Source: Sphingobium arseniciresistens
Lineage (GTDB): Bacteria > Pseudomonadota > Alphaproteobacteria > Sphingomonadales > Sphingomonadaceae
DNA length: 64,000 nt
Direction: 5' to 3'
Assembly: GCA_029167225.1 (NCBI GenBank)
Contig: JARFNK010000022.1
Coordinates: forward strand, 1-64,000
Part shown: positions 7,987 through 17,146 of the stretch, piece by piece
Numbering within the stretch: position 1 is the first letter of the stretch
Layout: each line of letters opens with the position of its first letter
Notes under the pieces: generated by a model
The model's input: the letters and a program-made list of their open reading frames with translations, nothing else
The model's database searches: none
What the model was told of the DNA's origin: nothing
Program-made: the position numbers and the translations under genes

Positions 7987-9210
7987 CTAGTGGAGAAGAG
8001 CTTGGGCGGGCTCGACAACAGAATGGCTCGCGCGATCGCTTCTCGGCGTCGGTGCCGCCATGAAATGAGTCCGTCGGACGAGAGTGGTGCCGGTCGCGAT
8101 GGTGGCGAGGAATTCCGCGATCACCGGGCCGAAGCGCTCGAAATCCACAAGGAAGGCATCATGGCCCTGAGGTGAATCGAGCGCTACGAATTGCGAGCGC
8201 ACGCCGCCGGCAGAGAGACCGTCAGCAATCTGAAGCTGCTGTTCGAGTGGAAAGAGGATGTCGCTGCGAGCACCTATGACGAGCGCCTTGTCGAGCGTCA
8301 GCCTCGCGAGAACGCCATCCGCGCCCATGCCGTCCTCCTCGCTCAGGTCGAACCAGTCGATTGCGCGGCTAAGATAGAGATAGCAGTTGGGATCATAGGC
8401 GCGAACGAAGCGACGCGCATTTGCTTCGAGATAGGCTTCCACCTCGAATTCGGGTGCAAAGGGGCAGCCGCGCTCGCTGTGATCTGAATCGAGGCGGACG
8501 CGACCGAAGCGGCCATCCCATTCTAGCGCCGACCGGTAGGTGATGAGGCCCAGCTTGCGGGCCGTCGCCATACCGGCGGCCGGATAGAGCGCGCCTTGGT
8601 AGTTTCCCTGATCCCATTGGGGATCGAGCCGGATAGCCTCCCGTTGCAGCGAGCGGACAGCGAGGGAGAAAGGAAGCGCGTGGACTGCGCCGGATATGTC
8701 GATGAGATTCCTCGCGAGTGTCGGATGGCGCGCGACCAAAGAGAGCGCGGTCATCCCACCCATGGAGCTTCCGACGACGCAGGCGAGCTGATCGAAGCCC
8801 AGCGCGCGCACGGCATGAACGGCAGCATCGGCGATGTCCTCGATCGAGAGGTCCGGAAAGGCGAGCCGGTATGGCTCGCCGTTCTCCGGATTGATCGATG
8901 CCGGTCCGCTGGACCCGTTGCAGGAGCCCAGCGAATTCACGCAGATCACGTGCCAAAGGTTGGTATCGATGGGTTTTCCAGGCCCAAGCATCTGTTCCCA
9001 CCACCCGTCAGTCGTGTCATCGACGTGCGCAGCCGCGTGGGCGCTTGGAGAAAGGCCGGTGAGGAGCAGGATGACATTGTCGTGGGATGCGTTCGGACGT
9101 CCCCAGCACTCATAGGCGACGCGGGCACCGTAGAGCGTGCCGCCTCGCTTCATGCGAAACGGTGACGGCAATTCGATGAACTTGGTCGCGGGCGGGATCA
9201 ATTCACCCAT
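7987..9210 (-). CDS. dcsE: MetX-like L-serine O-acetyltransferase (DcsE-like)
   Basis: This 407-residue alpha/beta hydrolase-fold acyltransferase belongs to the homoserine O-acetyltransferase group. The nucleophile elbow is GSSMGGM, with NSLGSCNGSSGPASINP before it; the acid Asp is in ARSDILFP and the His in QGHDAFL. In the D-cycloserine pathway the homologous DcsE makes O-acetyl-L-serine. AGGAGA sits about 6 nt before the ATG. The last 45 residues extend beyond the usual fold and look unstructured. In another setting it would be called metX, but the gene neighbours support serine as substrate. Confidence 0.82.
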   Translation of the reverse strand: MGELIPPATKFIELPSPFRMKRGGTLYGARVAYECWGRPNASHDNVILLLTGLSPSAHAAAHVDDTTDGWWEQMLGPGKPIDTNLWHVICVNSLGSCNGSSGPASINPENGEPYRLAFPDLSIEDIADAAVHAVRALGFDQLACVVGSSMGGMTALSLVARHPTLARNLIDISGAVHALPFSLAVRSLQREAIRLDPQWDQGNYQGALYPAAGMATARKLGLITYRSALEWDGRFGRVRLDSDHSERGCPFAPEFEVEAYLEANARRFVRAYDPNCYLYLSRAIDWFDLSEEDGMGADGVLARLTLDKALVIGARSDILFPLEQQLQIADGLSAGGVRSQFVALDSPQGHDAFLVDFERFGPVIAEFLATIATGTTLVRRTHFMAAPTPRSDRASHSVVEPAQALLH

Positions 9211-9264
9211 GGCCTGTCTCCTGTCGATGGTGATTGATGGGGGGCCGGCATGTCGCGCCTCGCG

Positions 9265-9501
9265 TCAGTCCAGCGATGCCAGCCAGGCGTCGTCGGATCC
9301 CTCGTTGACCCCTTCGAGGAGAAAGGTGCTCAGATAGCGCTCGCCTGTATCGGGTAGCATGGCGAGAAAAACGGAACCCTCCGGCGCTTCGCGCGCGACC
9401 TGCAAGGCCAGCGCGACGGACGCGCCTGCGGAGATGCCGACAAATATCCCTTCCTCGGCCGCAAGCCGTCGGGCGGTATTGCGGGACTCGTCCTCGTCGA
9501 C
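9265..9501 (-). pseudogene. dcsD: dcsD 3' fragment (C-terminal end of CysK-like O-ureidoserine synthase)
   Basis: Read on the minus strand from the IS junction, this piece encodes the C-terminal 78 residues of a cysteine synthase family enzyme: [18 protein letters not shown], then [26 protein letters not shown], ending DDAWLASLD. It continues exactly where the N-terminal piece at 14013-14743 stops (LLPVDD), once one copy of the 8-bp duplication is removed. It has no start codon of its own and lies 54 nt before dcsE. Confidence 0.93.
9494..9501. repeat. Target site duplication, left copy (TCGTCGAC)
   Basis: The 8 bp directly before the IS terminus TGAGG are TCGTCGAC, identical to the 8 bp after the right terminus at 14013-14020. 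An 8-bp duplication is within the range made by IS21 elements and proves insertion into an intact dcsD. Confidence 0.92.
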
Positions 9502-9616
9502 TGAGGATCAGCGTGCAATAGGCACCCCCTTCGTGGGGTGATCGGCGTGCAAAAAGGACCCCTTCATCCCGGGGATTTAGTCGGCCGACTGGTTTTGATC
9601 AGTTGGCGAGAACGGG

Positions 9617-11131
9617 ATGTTGATCGTGGAGACAGTGGTTCGGATTCGGCGTGAGCATGCAGCGGGTAAGGCGATCAAGGCGATCGCTCGTGACCTTCGT
9701 TTGTCGCGGAAGGTCGTCCGCAAAGCGATCCGGTCGCCGGAGGCGGCGTTCAACTATCAGCGCAAAGTCCAGCCGCTGCCGCGGATCGGTCCTTATCAGG
9801 ATCGTCTCGATGCGCTGCTTGAGGAGAACGAAGGTCGCGGCCGCCGCGATCGGCTACGGATGACGCGTATCCATGACCTGCTGGTGCGCGAGGGGTTCGA
9901 TGGATCCTATGATGCGGTGCGCCGCTATGCGGCGCGCTGGCGTGCTGCGCGGCGGAAGGATGCTGGCGAAGGCGCACCGGCGTTCATCCCGATGACCTTC
10001 CAGCCGGGTGAGGCCTACCAGTTCGACTGGAGCCACGAGGATGTGGAGATCGCCGGCAAGCCGATGCGGGTGAAGGTGGCGCATATGCGTCTCTGCGACT
10101 CGCGCGCACCCTATGTCCGGGCCTATCCGCGCGAGGGCCAGGAGATGCTGTTCGATGCCCATGCCCGGGCGTTCGCGTTCTTCGGCGGTGTGCCGCGACG
10201 CGGTATCTACGATAATATGAAGACGGCGGTGACGGCCGTGTTCACCGGCAAGGAGCGTGTGTTCAACCGCCGCTTCCTGATCATGACCGATCATTACATG
10301 GTCGAGCCGACCGCCTGCTCGCCGGCGGCGGGATGGGAGAAGGGCCAGGTCGAGCAGCAGGTCCAGACAATCCGAGGCCGCTTCTTCCAGCCGCGGCTCC
10401 GGTTCGCCAGCCTGGCCGAGCTCAACGGGTGGCTGGAGGCCGAGTGCCGGCGCTGGGCCGAGCATCATGCCCATCCCGAACGCGGGGATATTACCGTCGC
10501 CGAGGCGCTGGATATGGAGCGACCGGCCCTGCAGCCGATCCTGGCACCGTTCGACGGCTTCCATGAGAGCGAGCATGCCGTCACCGGCACCTGCCTCATC
10601 AGCTTCGATCGCAACCGCTACTCGGTCATGTCGACGGCCGCACGCCGGACCGTTCAGGTGCGCTCCTATGCCGATCGCATCGTCATACGCTGCGGCGATG
10701 CGATCGTCGGGGAGCATGAGCGCCACTTCGGTCGGAACCGCACGATATACGATCCCTGGCATTATCTGCCGGTCCTCGCGCACAAGCCCGGCGCGCTGCG
10801 TAACGGCGCACCGTTCCAGGACTGGGATCTGCCGCCCGCCCTGCACCGATTACGGCGAAGGCTCGGCACCGGGGACGAGGCCGATCGCAGGTTCGTGCGG
10901 GTCCTCTCGGCGGTGCTCACCGATGGCCTGGAGCCGGTAGAGGCTGCCGTGCGCGAAGCGTTGGCGAACGGAACGGCCAGCGACGAGCTGATCCTCAACA
11001 TCCTCTCCCGGCGCCGCGAGCCGGCGACACCCCACAGCATCGTCACTTCGGAAGACCGGATGCTGCAGCATCCTCCGCTCGCCGACTGTGCCCGCTATGA
11101 TCTGCTGCGAGGCTATGATGCAGCGGCATGA
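9617..11131 (+). CDS. istA: IS21-family transposase IstA
   Basis: The 504-residue DDE transposase has an N-terminal helix-turn-helix ([21 protein letters not shown], about residues 19-39). Its catalytic domain has the first Asp in YQFDWSHE, the second in [10 protein letters not shown] and the Glu in [11 protein letters not shown]. Length and motif order are normal for IS21. The istB reading frame starts inside its last codons. The gene looks intact, so the element may still be mobile or recently was. Confidence 0.95.
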   Translation: MLIVETVVRIRREHAAGKAIKAIARDLRLSRKVVRKAIRSPEAAFNYQRKVQPLPRIGPYQDRLDALLEENEGRGRRDRLRMTRIHDLLVREGFDGSYDAVRRYAARWRAARRKDAGEGAPAFIPMTFQPGEAYQFDWSHEDVEIAGKPMRVKVAHMRLCDSRAPYVRAYPREGQEMLFDAHARAFAFFGGVPRRGIYDNMKTAVTAVFTGKERVFNRRFLIMTDHYMVEPTACSPAAGWEKGQVEQQVQTIRGRFFQPRLRFASLAELNGWLEAECRRWAEHHAHPERGDITVAEALDMERPALQPILAPFDGFHESEHAVTGTCLISFDRNRYSVMSTAARRTVQVRSYADRIVIRCGDAIVGEHERHFGRNRTIYDPWHYLPVLAHKPGALRNGAPFQDWDLPPALHRLRRRLGTGDEADRRFVRVLSAVLTDGLEPVEAAVREALANGTASDELILNILSRRREPATPHSIVTSEDRMLQHPPLADCARYDLLRGYDAAA

Positions 11132-11846
11132 TATGATCGACACGATGCGCGGCCTCGGACTCAAGGGCATGGCGGCGGCGTTCGACGAGGCGGTCACCAC
11201 CGGCCTCCAGCGCAAGCGCACCACCATGGAGATACTGACCGACCTGCTCCGTGCTGAGGCGACCCACCGGGATGCAGCCTCCATCCGCTATCGGATGACG
11301 GCTGCGAGGCTGCCCGTGGTGAAGGACCTGGAGCGGTTCAGCTTCGAGGGCACACCGATCAATGAGGAGATGATCCGCTCCCTTCACGATGGCTCCTTCC
11401 TCCCGCCTCGCCGCAATATCGTGCTGGTCGGCGGCACGGGGACAGGCAAGACCCACCTCGCCATCGCGATCACCGCCAATGTCGTGCGAAGGGGCGCTCG
11501 CGCCCGCTACTTCAACACCGTCGATCTGGTGACACGCCTCGAAGAGGAGACCCGGATCGGCAAAGGCGGGACCCTGGCGGCGCAGCTGTCGCGGCTCGAC
11601 CTGATCGTTCTCGACGAGCTCGGTTATCTGCCGTTCGCCCGCTCGGGAGGGCAGTTGCTGTTCCACCTCATCAGCAAGCTTTATGAGCGGACCAGCGTCA
11701 TCATCACCACGAACCTCGCCTTCGGCGAATGGCCGACCGTGTTCGGCGATCCCAAGATGACCACGGCGCTGCTCGACCGCGTCACCCACCACTGCGATAT
11801 CGTCGAGACGGGCAACGACAGCTGGCGCTTCAAAAACCGCAGCTGA
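11115..11846 (+). CDS. istB: IS21-family helper ATPase IstB
   Basis: This AAA+ ATPase of about 243 residues has Walker A (GGTGTGKT), Walker B (LIVLDELGY) and a C-terminal end [19 protein letters not shown] that is typical of IstB. The start is placed at the first ATG of an ATGATG pair overlapping the istA stop; an upstream in-frame ATG at 11088 would also be open. The group II intron begins some 60 nt after its stop, so the protein is intact. Confidence 0.93.
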   Translation: MMQRHDMIDTMRGLGLKGMAAAFDEAVTTGLQRKRTTMEILTDLLRAEATHRDAASIRYRMTAARLPVVKDLERFSFEGTPINEEMIRSLHDGSFLPPRRNIVLVGGTGTGKTHLAIAITANVVRRGARARYFNTVDLVTRLEEETRIGKGGTLAAQLSRLDLIVLDELGYLPFARSGGQLLFHLISKLYERTSVIITTNLAFGEWPTVFGDPKMTTALLDRVTHHCDIVETGNDSWRFKNRS

Positions 11847-11944
11847 CAGCCACCTTCGGCGCCTTCAAAAATCTATCTTGCGCTGCGCGCGCCTCCGGTC
11901 GGGGTCGAGTAGCCGCGGCAGATTACTCCACCGCGGCTCTCTCA

Positions 11945-11975
11945 GAACCGGACATGCGGACCACGCATCCGGCTC
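11945..11975 (-). ncRNA. Group II intron domain V hairpin
   Basis: Read on the minus strand, the 31 nt begin GAGCCGGATGCG and end CATGTCCGGTTC. This is the conserved catalytic hairpin of group II introns, placed between the maturase stop and the domain VI branch-point stem. Confidence 0.85.
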
Positions 11976-11987
11976 CTTGGGTCGATA

Positions 11988-13433
11988 TCAGAGTGCCAGT
12001 ACGAACTGGTTATTGACCCGTGGGGGGTTTAGCTCGTGCCATCGAGCTTTGAGCGAGATCAGTCGTCCATGGAACCATGAAGGAGGGTAAGCCCTCACGA
12101 TCCCGGGTCGATTGGATTTCGCCCAGCTCCCCTTTCCGCAATACGCGGTGCCAGCGGCGGCTTTGCGACTGACCCCGCGCGACAGAAGGTACCGGAACAA
12201 GAAGCGCGGACGCTTCTTTTGACGCACGATGATCGCCCTGAGCCGACGGCGAACGTGGGCGTCAATGACCCCCAGTTCAGACGCCACCTCTGCGGTGCAG
12301 AGGCGGTAATATGCCGACCATCCGTTCAGGTATCGACCAAGATCGGCCATGCAGGTCATGATCGATCTCCCCCAGTTGGGCGGAGTCATGTCCCGAATAG
12401 TCGTCAGCAGTCGACGCTTCGTTTTGCGGGACAGCGCGACCTCGATTGAGGACACACCATCTGTGCAGCGGAAGCAAAAGCCGAGGAAGTGGACCTGCTC
12501 CGGTTTCCGGATGCCGCTTTTCTCCTCATTGACCTGAAGGCGCAATCGCTCCTCCAGAAAACGCCGAAGAGATGCCATGACACGGATCCCGGCTCGCTCA
12601 CTGCGCACAAAGACGTTGGCGTCATCGGCGTAGCGAACGAAACGTAGCCCGCGTCGCGCCATCTCCTGATCGAACTCGTCGAGAACGATGTTTGATAGAA
12701 ATGGCGAAAGCGGACCGCCTTGCGGAGTTCCCTCAACGACTTCGATACGTGTGCCATCCGGCATCACCACGGCCGACTTCAGCATTCGTCGTATCAGGTT
12801 GAGTATCCGCCGGTCGGCCACCCGCTGACTCATTCGATCCAGCAGGCGTTGGTGATGAACCCGGTCAAAAAATTGCGCCAGATCCAGATCAACCACCGTC
12901 CGAAAGCCCTCTTCCAGATATTCAGTCGCTTCAGCAATTGCCGTATGAGCACCACGATTACGACGGAACCCATGACTGCTGGGATGGAAGGTTGGTTCAA
13001 ATATCGGCTCCAGAATCTGGAGAACCGCCTGTTGAACCACCCTCGTTCTCACATTGGGAATGCCCAGACCGCGCTGACCTCCGCCGGGTTTGGGAATCCA
13101 GACCCGACGAATATCCCCTGGGTAAAAGCGTTCCGCCAACAGTACACGGCGCAGTTCAGTCAGCAGACGCGGAGCTTGCGCTTCGGCCTCCTCAACCGTC
13201 TGGCCGTCGATCCCCGGTGCCCCCTTATTGCGTACAACGGACAGTAGCGCCCGCGCGAGATTTGCCTCGGACGCTACCGCCTCCAGCAGCCGATTTGAAT
13301 CGGCTGCCCGGGTGAAAGAACTTGTCATGGTTTTGTGCTTCGCTGTGTGCAGTAGCCATGACCGACGCTCGGGTTCGCCCGAACCTCCGACATCGCCACC
13401 CCCTCGCGGGCTGTCGGCGAACACGAAGCTCAA
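11988..13433 (-). CDS. ltrA: Group II intron reverse transcriptase/maturase
   Basis: The protein (about 480 residues) has RT blocks in order: NKGAPGIDGQTVEE, PKPGGGQRGLGIP, SSHGFRRNRGAHTA, DLDLAQFFDRVHH, GTPQGGPLSP and the catalytic RYADDANVFV. A maturase X domain follows (LGRYLNGWSAYYR). No HNH endonuclease is visible, which fits class C introns. A TTG at 13433 with AGAAGGAAGGG about 10 nt upstream is preferred; the first ATG (13328) has no ribosome-binding site. The stop lies just before domain V, so the gene occupies domain IV. Confidence 0.93.
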   Translation of the reverse strand: MSFVFADSPRGGGDVGGSGEPERRSWLLHTAKHKTMTSSFTRAADSNRLLEAVASEANLARALLSVVRNKGAPGIDGQTVEEAEAQAPRLLTELRRVLLAERFYPGDIRRVWIPKPGGGQRGLGIPNVRTRVVQQAVLQILEPIFEPTFHPSSHGFRRNRGAHTAIAEATEYLEEGFRTVVDLDLAQFFDRVHHQRLLDRMSQRVADRRILNLIRRMLKSAVVMPDGTRIEVVEGTPQGGPLSPFLSNIVLDEFDQEMARRGLRFVRYADDANVFVRSERAGIRVMASLRRFLEERLRLQVNEEKSGIRKPEQVHFLGFCFRCTDGVSSIEVALSRKTKRRLLTTIRDMTPPNWGRSIMTCMADLGRYLNGWSAYYRLCTAEVASELGVIDAHVRRRLRAIIVRQKKRPRFLFRYLLSRGVSRKAAAGTAYCGKGSWAKSNRPGIVRAYPPSWFHGRLISLKARWHELNPPRVNNQFVLAL

Positions 13434-14012
13434 TTGATGATGTCCCTTCCTTCTCAACCCATCTCTCCCTTTGCTCCGCCGACTTTCACCGGCTTCATCG
13501 CTCCTACGGAGAGATCCGACTTCTGCAGGGGCATCGGCGGTCGTCGTTTCCTCCTACCCGCCTACCGCTCACGCGGACCCCAACAGATCTCCCGGGGTAA
13601 GAACACTGGATATGCCGCCGCCGCCGCCCTCACTACCGCCCCGGTCTCGGTTGGATTTTGGGCATCGCGTTTGTAGGCACGCTCACCCGACCGGATCGGC
13701 CTGTCCAAGGGTTCACTCGCGTTCGGTGCTGCGGTTCGTCTAAGACTTCCTCCCCACACGGCCTCGCGGCATCAGCGCCTTGCGCATCTCACGATGGGCA
13801 CGCTGCGTGCAGTTGTCTTCGACTTACGGTTGCTACCAACTCGCCCCGTAAAGGACTTTCACCTCCTATCCAGTGCCCATGCCCGGCACACCTACGCCCG
13901 CCCTCCGCCGCACGCAGCGCAAGGCCATCTTCAACAAACCAGCATCATATTATCTGAAAAGGGGGTCCCTCTTCGACGCCGATCGGGGGTCCCTTTTGAA
14001 CGCCGTTTGACA

Positions 14013-14020
14013 TCGTCGAC
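14013..14020. repeat. Target site duplication, right copy (TCGTCGAC)
   Basis: The 8 bp after the IS terminal CA are identical to those at 9494-9501. They encode the Val-Asp-Asp part of LLPVDD in dcsD. Confidence 0.92.
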
Positions 14021-14743
14021 CGGCAGGAGCGTATCGATGACGCTTCGGTCCAGGATGCTGGGGACGAAATTCGGGGCAAGGCCCTGAATCTGGTGTACAT
14101 GCCATTCTTGGCCCGCGAGCACCTGAGCGGTTGCCGGCTCTGCGACAGTGATCTGCACGTCAGGACGTGCCCGCTTGAGCATCTGTCCGACACCCGTTAG
14201 CGTTCCGCTCGTGCCGAAGCCGGTCACGAAATAGTCGAGTCGCTTGCCAGCGAAATCACTCAATATCTCCGCCGCCGTCGTTTGCCGGTGAAACGCTGGA
14301 TTTGCCGGATTGTCGAACTGGCGGGCTCGGAACCAGCCATGTTTCTCGGCCAGCTCATCGGCGATTTTGTTACCGCCACTGCTGCCAAGCGCGCTCGGAA
14401 AGAGGAGAACCTTGCCCCCATAAGCACGGATGAGCTTGCGGCGTTCGACGGAGTATCCGTCGCCCATCACAGCGACGAACCGATAGCCGCGAGCGGCGGC
14501 GACCATGGCGAGCGCAATTCCAACATTGCCGGAGGTGCATTCCACGATGGTGTCGCCGGCCTTGAGAAGGCCTTTTGCCTCGGCGTCGAGAACGACCGCG
14601 AGCGCCAGGCGATCTTTGACAGATCCACCCGGGTTGAACGACTCGACCTTGACGTAAACCTGGACATGGCTCGGCGGGAGCCGATGGAGCTTGACGATGG
14701 GCGTCCGGCCGACAGTATCGAGGATGGATTGATATAACGCCAT
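14013..14743 (-). pseudogene. dcsD: dcsD 5' fragment (CysK-like O-ureido-L-serine synthase, interrupted)
   Basis: The first 243 or so residues belong to a PLP-dependent cysteine synthase family enzyme. The PLP lysine is in NPGGSVKDR (about residue 44), the cofactor loop is ECTSGNVGIAL and the phosphate loop GFGTSGTLTG. The reading frame then runs into the IS and would add about 27 foreign residues before stopping at 13931. In D-cycloserine synthesis DcsD joins O-acetylserine and hydroxyurea. AAGGTGAAAA precedes the ATG. With its C-terminal lobe cut off the enzyme is probably inactive. Confidence 0.93.
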
Positions 14744-14812
14744 TTTTCACCTTGCGAGGAAGAAGCTTGTCAGCAGCCCCAGCATAGAGGGACGACCGAC
14801 ACATTGGTGGAA

Positions 14813-15571
14813 TCAGGGATTTCGGAACATGAAGGGGCACCGTTCGGTTCGCTCCGCGTTCTCCTCAATGATCCCATATTGCTGCCATTCCACAGCGCCT
14901 GACCCATACGTGCCGAGCTGCAGGCAATGTTCGGATTGATCGTAGGCGGCGATACGGCCCCGGATAGCCGCGCGCAGCTTGCGTCCTGAGGGCGTATCGC
15001 CCGCAACATCATCGAAGCGCTCGCGCGGATTGATCACGAAGATGAAATGCTCGCCCAGATTGCGGGATTTTCGGATGCGATGCGCCGGATGACTCATGTT
15101 GCAGAAGAGCGGCATCCCGTTGAAGCACATCGACCAGAAAGGAGAATCGGGATCGGCGCCAACCCCTTCAGGCCAGGGAGCGGGGTCGATCTCATGCAGC
15201 TTCTGGAGCACCGTCCAGCCGAACTCATGATATTCTTCAACCGTTTGAGCTGCGGCCGCTTCTTGCGAGAAGGCCACGAGCAGCGGATAAGCAGTGTTGA
15301 TGTCCCCGTTCCAGTCACGGGAGAGCTCAACATATTCCGCCAGCGCGCGACCGAGATGTCGATAGGAGCTGTCGCTAGTGTTTTCGACGAAGGCGAATCT
15401 CAGAAGGCCGTTCTTGAAAGCATTGCGTGAAAAGGGGCACGGGAATCCTGACTGCGGCCCGAGCCGATCGGCCAACCCCTGAAATACGCTCCTGTGCCAG
15501 TCCGGGCTGGATGTGCCAATATCTGCTTGAGTCAGCAGATATGATTCGCAAGTTCGCACGCTCGACTTCAT
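14813..15571 (-). CDS. dcsA: YqcI/YcgG family haem-dependent L-arginine N-hydroxylase (DcsA-like)
   Basis: This 252-residue protein carries the YqcI/YcgG pattern: FPCPFSRNAFKNGLLRFAFVE near the N-terminus, FNGMPLFCNMSHPAHRIRKSR, then NLGEHFIFVINPRERFD and a C-terminal RGRIAAYD. Family members GntA and DcsA are haem proteins that hydroxylate guanidino nitrogens; His residues in SHPAHR and GEHF are candidate haem or substrate ligands. The ATG at 15571 has GGGGAGG 6-7 nt upstream. It is the first gene of the operon, divergent from the MocR regulator. It should turn arginine into N-hydroxyarginine for DcsB. Confidence 0.84.
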   Translation of the reverse strand: MKSSVRTCESYLLTQADIGTSSPDWHRSVFQGLADRLGPQSGFPCPFSRNAFKNGLLRFAFVENTSDSSYRHLGRALAEYVELSRDWNGDINTAYPLLVAFSQEAAAAQTVEEYHEFGWTVLQKLHEIDPAPWPEGVGADPDSPFWSMCFNGMPLFCNMSHPAHRIRKSRNLGEHFIFVINPRERFDDVAGDTPSGRKLRAAIRGRIAAYDQSEHCLQLGTYGSGAVEWQQYGIIEENAERTERCPFMFRNP

Positions 15572-15669
15572 CGAACACCTCCCCATGATCTGATGATCAA
15601 GGAAATTTGGCAGCTATTATTTGCGCTTATTCACAGCGCGTTGCTGGGAACTGCCTAGAGATGTTCACC

Positions 15670-15698
15670 TTGAGAAGTAAGAAACAGTCCGATACAAT
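15670..15698 (+). promoter_or_regulatory. Predicted sigma70-type promoter of the mocR gene
   Basis: TTGAGA (15670-15675) and TACAAT (15693-15698) are separated by 17 nt and lie about 50 nt before the mocR ATG. The -10 lies inside the shared operator, which would give autorepression. Confidence 0.55.
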
Positions 15699-15712
15699 TT
15701 TCCCGAACTGTG
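15679..15712 (-). promoter_or_regulatory. Putative MocR operator, dcsA/mocR intergenic copy
   Basis: On the plus strand the element reads AAGAAACA, then ..T.C.ATACAATTT with a C and ACTGTG 11 nt on. The same 34-bp arrangement, with 19 of the first 22 positions identical, recurs at 19334-19367 before the exporter gene. It is in the same orientation relative to dcsA and to eamA, and covers the likely mocR -10. An inverted pair CAGTCCG/CGAACTG flanks the centre in this copy. Confidence 0.65.
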
Positions 15713-15745
15713 TTACTACTATTCGTCATACAGATCGGGATACAA

Positions 15746-17143
15746 ATGGCCCCACAATTTGGATCAAAAACCATTGAGGTGATGGAAGCTATCCGTGCTA
15801 AGGTTGCTAATCGGGCATTTGCGGTCGGCGACCGGCTTCCCTCGATTCGTAACCTCGCAGCTACCTTGTCGGTATCGCCGTCCACGGTCGTGGAGGCCTA
15901 TGAGCGTCTGGCTGCGGAAGGTCTGGTTCGAGCTCGCAGGGGCTCGGGCTACTACATCTCCGCATCCGTGTGGCCTGCACTTGCACTTGGCGATGACGAC
16001 CGAAAGCTCGATCGGACGGTCGACCCGTTCTGGGTTTCGAGACAATCACTTGATGCGAACCCGACCACGTTGAAGCCGGGTTGCGGCTGGTTACCCGCGA
16101 ATTGGATGCCGGGCGACGCGCTGCGGAAGGAATTGCGTTCTCTTGCACGCGCCGAAGAGTTCATCCTGACGGACTATGGAAGCACGAGCGGAAGCGCGGA
16201 TTTGCGCCGCCTGTTGCTAATGCGATTTGCAGAAGATGGCGTCGAGGCGACTCCCGATCAACTCATGCTAACCGCGTCGGGGACGCAAGCGATCGATCTG
16301 GTTTGTCGGCTTCTGCTGCGCCCGGGGAGCGTCGTGCTGGTCGATGACCCTTGCTACTTCAACTTCCGGGCGTTGCTGCGCGCACACCAGGCGGAAGTGG
16401 TCGGTGTGCCCTATACACCCACGGGGCCAGACATTGCTCAGTTTGAGGCGCTTGTCGTTGAGCATCGACCGCGACTCTATATCACCAATTCGGCGCTTCA
16501 TAATCCCACCGGCGGGACACTATCGCCGCATGTGGCGCATTCTATTCTGAACATTGCTACCGCGCATGACATGATCATCGTGGAGGATGAAATCTTCGCC
16601 GATTTCGAGCCCGAGCCCTCTCCGCGCCTTGCAGCTCTTGACGGATTGAAGCGGGTGATCCGGATCGGGAGCTTCTCCAAGACGCTCTCGGCGTCGATCC
16701 GTTGCGGCTATATTGCAACGCGCGCTGAGTGGATTGGGGATTTGGTGGACCTCCAGGTTGCGATCAATTTTGGGGGACCAAGTCCGATCGCCGCCAACCT
16801 GATCGCCGGTGTGCTGACGAGCGGAGGTTATCGTAAGCACATGGATGCTTTGCGGCTGCGCCTTGTGCGCACCCGAAGGGAGGTGGCCGACAAGCTGCAG
16901 AATCTCGGCTTCGAGATGTGGCTAATGCCCCGCGGCGGCTTCTTCTTGTGGTGTCGCCTGCCTGAGCGGCTGAACGCGGCGGATCTCGCGCGCGCAGCCT
17001 TAGCCGATGACATCGTTCTGGCGCCGGGCGACGTCTTCAGCGTCACCGGATCAGCGTCTACCTATATGCGGTTCAACGTTGCGCAATCGACCGATCCCAG
17101 AATTTGGGAGACGATGAAACGGGCCATCGCAGCATCTCGGTAA
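15746..17143 (+). CDS. MocR/PdxR family regulator (GntR HTH fused to aminotransferase domain)
   Basis: The 465-residue protein starts with a GntR winged helix (about residues 10-75: RLPSIRNLAATLSVSPSTVVEAYERL, then VRARRGSGYYIS). A class I aminotransferase-fold domain follows, with the PLP lysine in RIGSFSKTLSASIRCGY. Such regulators sense PLP or amino acids through the second domain. The first ATG of the longer frame (15710) is not used here because ATG 15746 matches the family N-terminus. It diverges from dcsA and is the likely pathway regulator, possibly sensing cycloserine or serine derivatives. Confidence 0.92.
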   Translation: MAPQFGSKTIEVMEAIRAKVANRAFAVGDRLPSIRNLAATLSVSPSTVVEAYERLAAEGLVRARRGSGYYISASVWPALALGDDDRKLDRTVDPFWVSRQSLDANPTTLKPGCGWLPANWMPGDALRKELRSLARAEEFILTDYGSTSGSADLRRLLLMRFAEDGVEATPDQLMLTASGTQAIDLVCRLLLRPGSVVLVDDPCYFNFRALLRAHQAEVVGVPYTPTGPDIAQFEALVVEHRPRLYITNSALHNPTGGTLSPHVAHSILNIATAHDMIIVEDEIFADFEPEPSPRLAALDGLKRVIRIGSFSKTLSASIRCGYIATRAEWIGDLVDLQVAINFGGPSPIAANLIAGVLTSGGYRKHMDALRLRLVRTRREVADKLQNLGFEMWLMPRGGFFLWCRLPERLNAADLARAALADDIVLAPGDVFSVTGSASTYMRFNVAQSTDPRIWETMKRAIAASR

Positions 17144-17146
17144 GGC

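Larger units (their letters stand above)
11904..13914 (-). mobile_element. Group II intron in the IS21 element (boundaries approximate)
   Basis: On the minus strand the probable 5' end is GTGCGGCGG at 13914. The 3' end follows domain VI, whose stem GAGAGCCGCGG/CCGCGGCT-A-CTC carries the bulged branch-point A and ends near 11904. The first 450 nt or so (13458-13914) have no gene and should hold domains I-III. The flanks CTTGCGCTGC and GCAGCGCAAG form an inverted repeat, as expected if the intron entered a stem-loop, a habit of class IIC introns. Confidence 0.8.
9502..14012 (+). mobile_element. IS21-family element inserted in dcsD, itself carrying a group II intron
   Basis: The element runs from TGAGGATCAGCGTGCAA to ...GGCGTTTGACA read inward as imperfect inverted ends, both leading into a run of C residues (AGGCACCCC and AGGGACCCC). 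Further copies of the end motif lie near 9541 and 13955. It encodes istA and istB in the plus direction. About 2 kb of minus-strand group II intron lies between istB and the right end. An 8-bp direct duplication flanks it. Confidence 0.92.

Noticed and set aside
9502-9616. CRISPR-like direct repeats near the left IS end
   Set aside because: Two spaced copies of a GATC.GCGTGCAA motif are transposase-binding repeats of the IS21 end; there is no array.
13931-14743. A 270-residue cysteine synthase as an intact protein
   Set aside because: The last 27 residues come from the IS; the true C-terminus is found beyond the IS at 9265-9501.
4542-15571. Reading the cluster as arginine catabolism, cysteine/methionine assimilation and lysine biosynthesis (argI, cysK, metX, dapF)
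   Set aside because: All six gene types in a single operon with a haem N-hydroxylase and an ATP-grasp ligase match the cycloserine pathway, and the substrate residues of the DapF-like and arginase-like proteins are changed.
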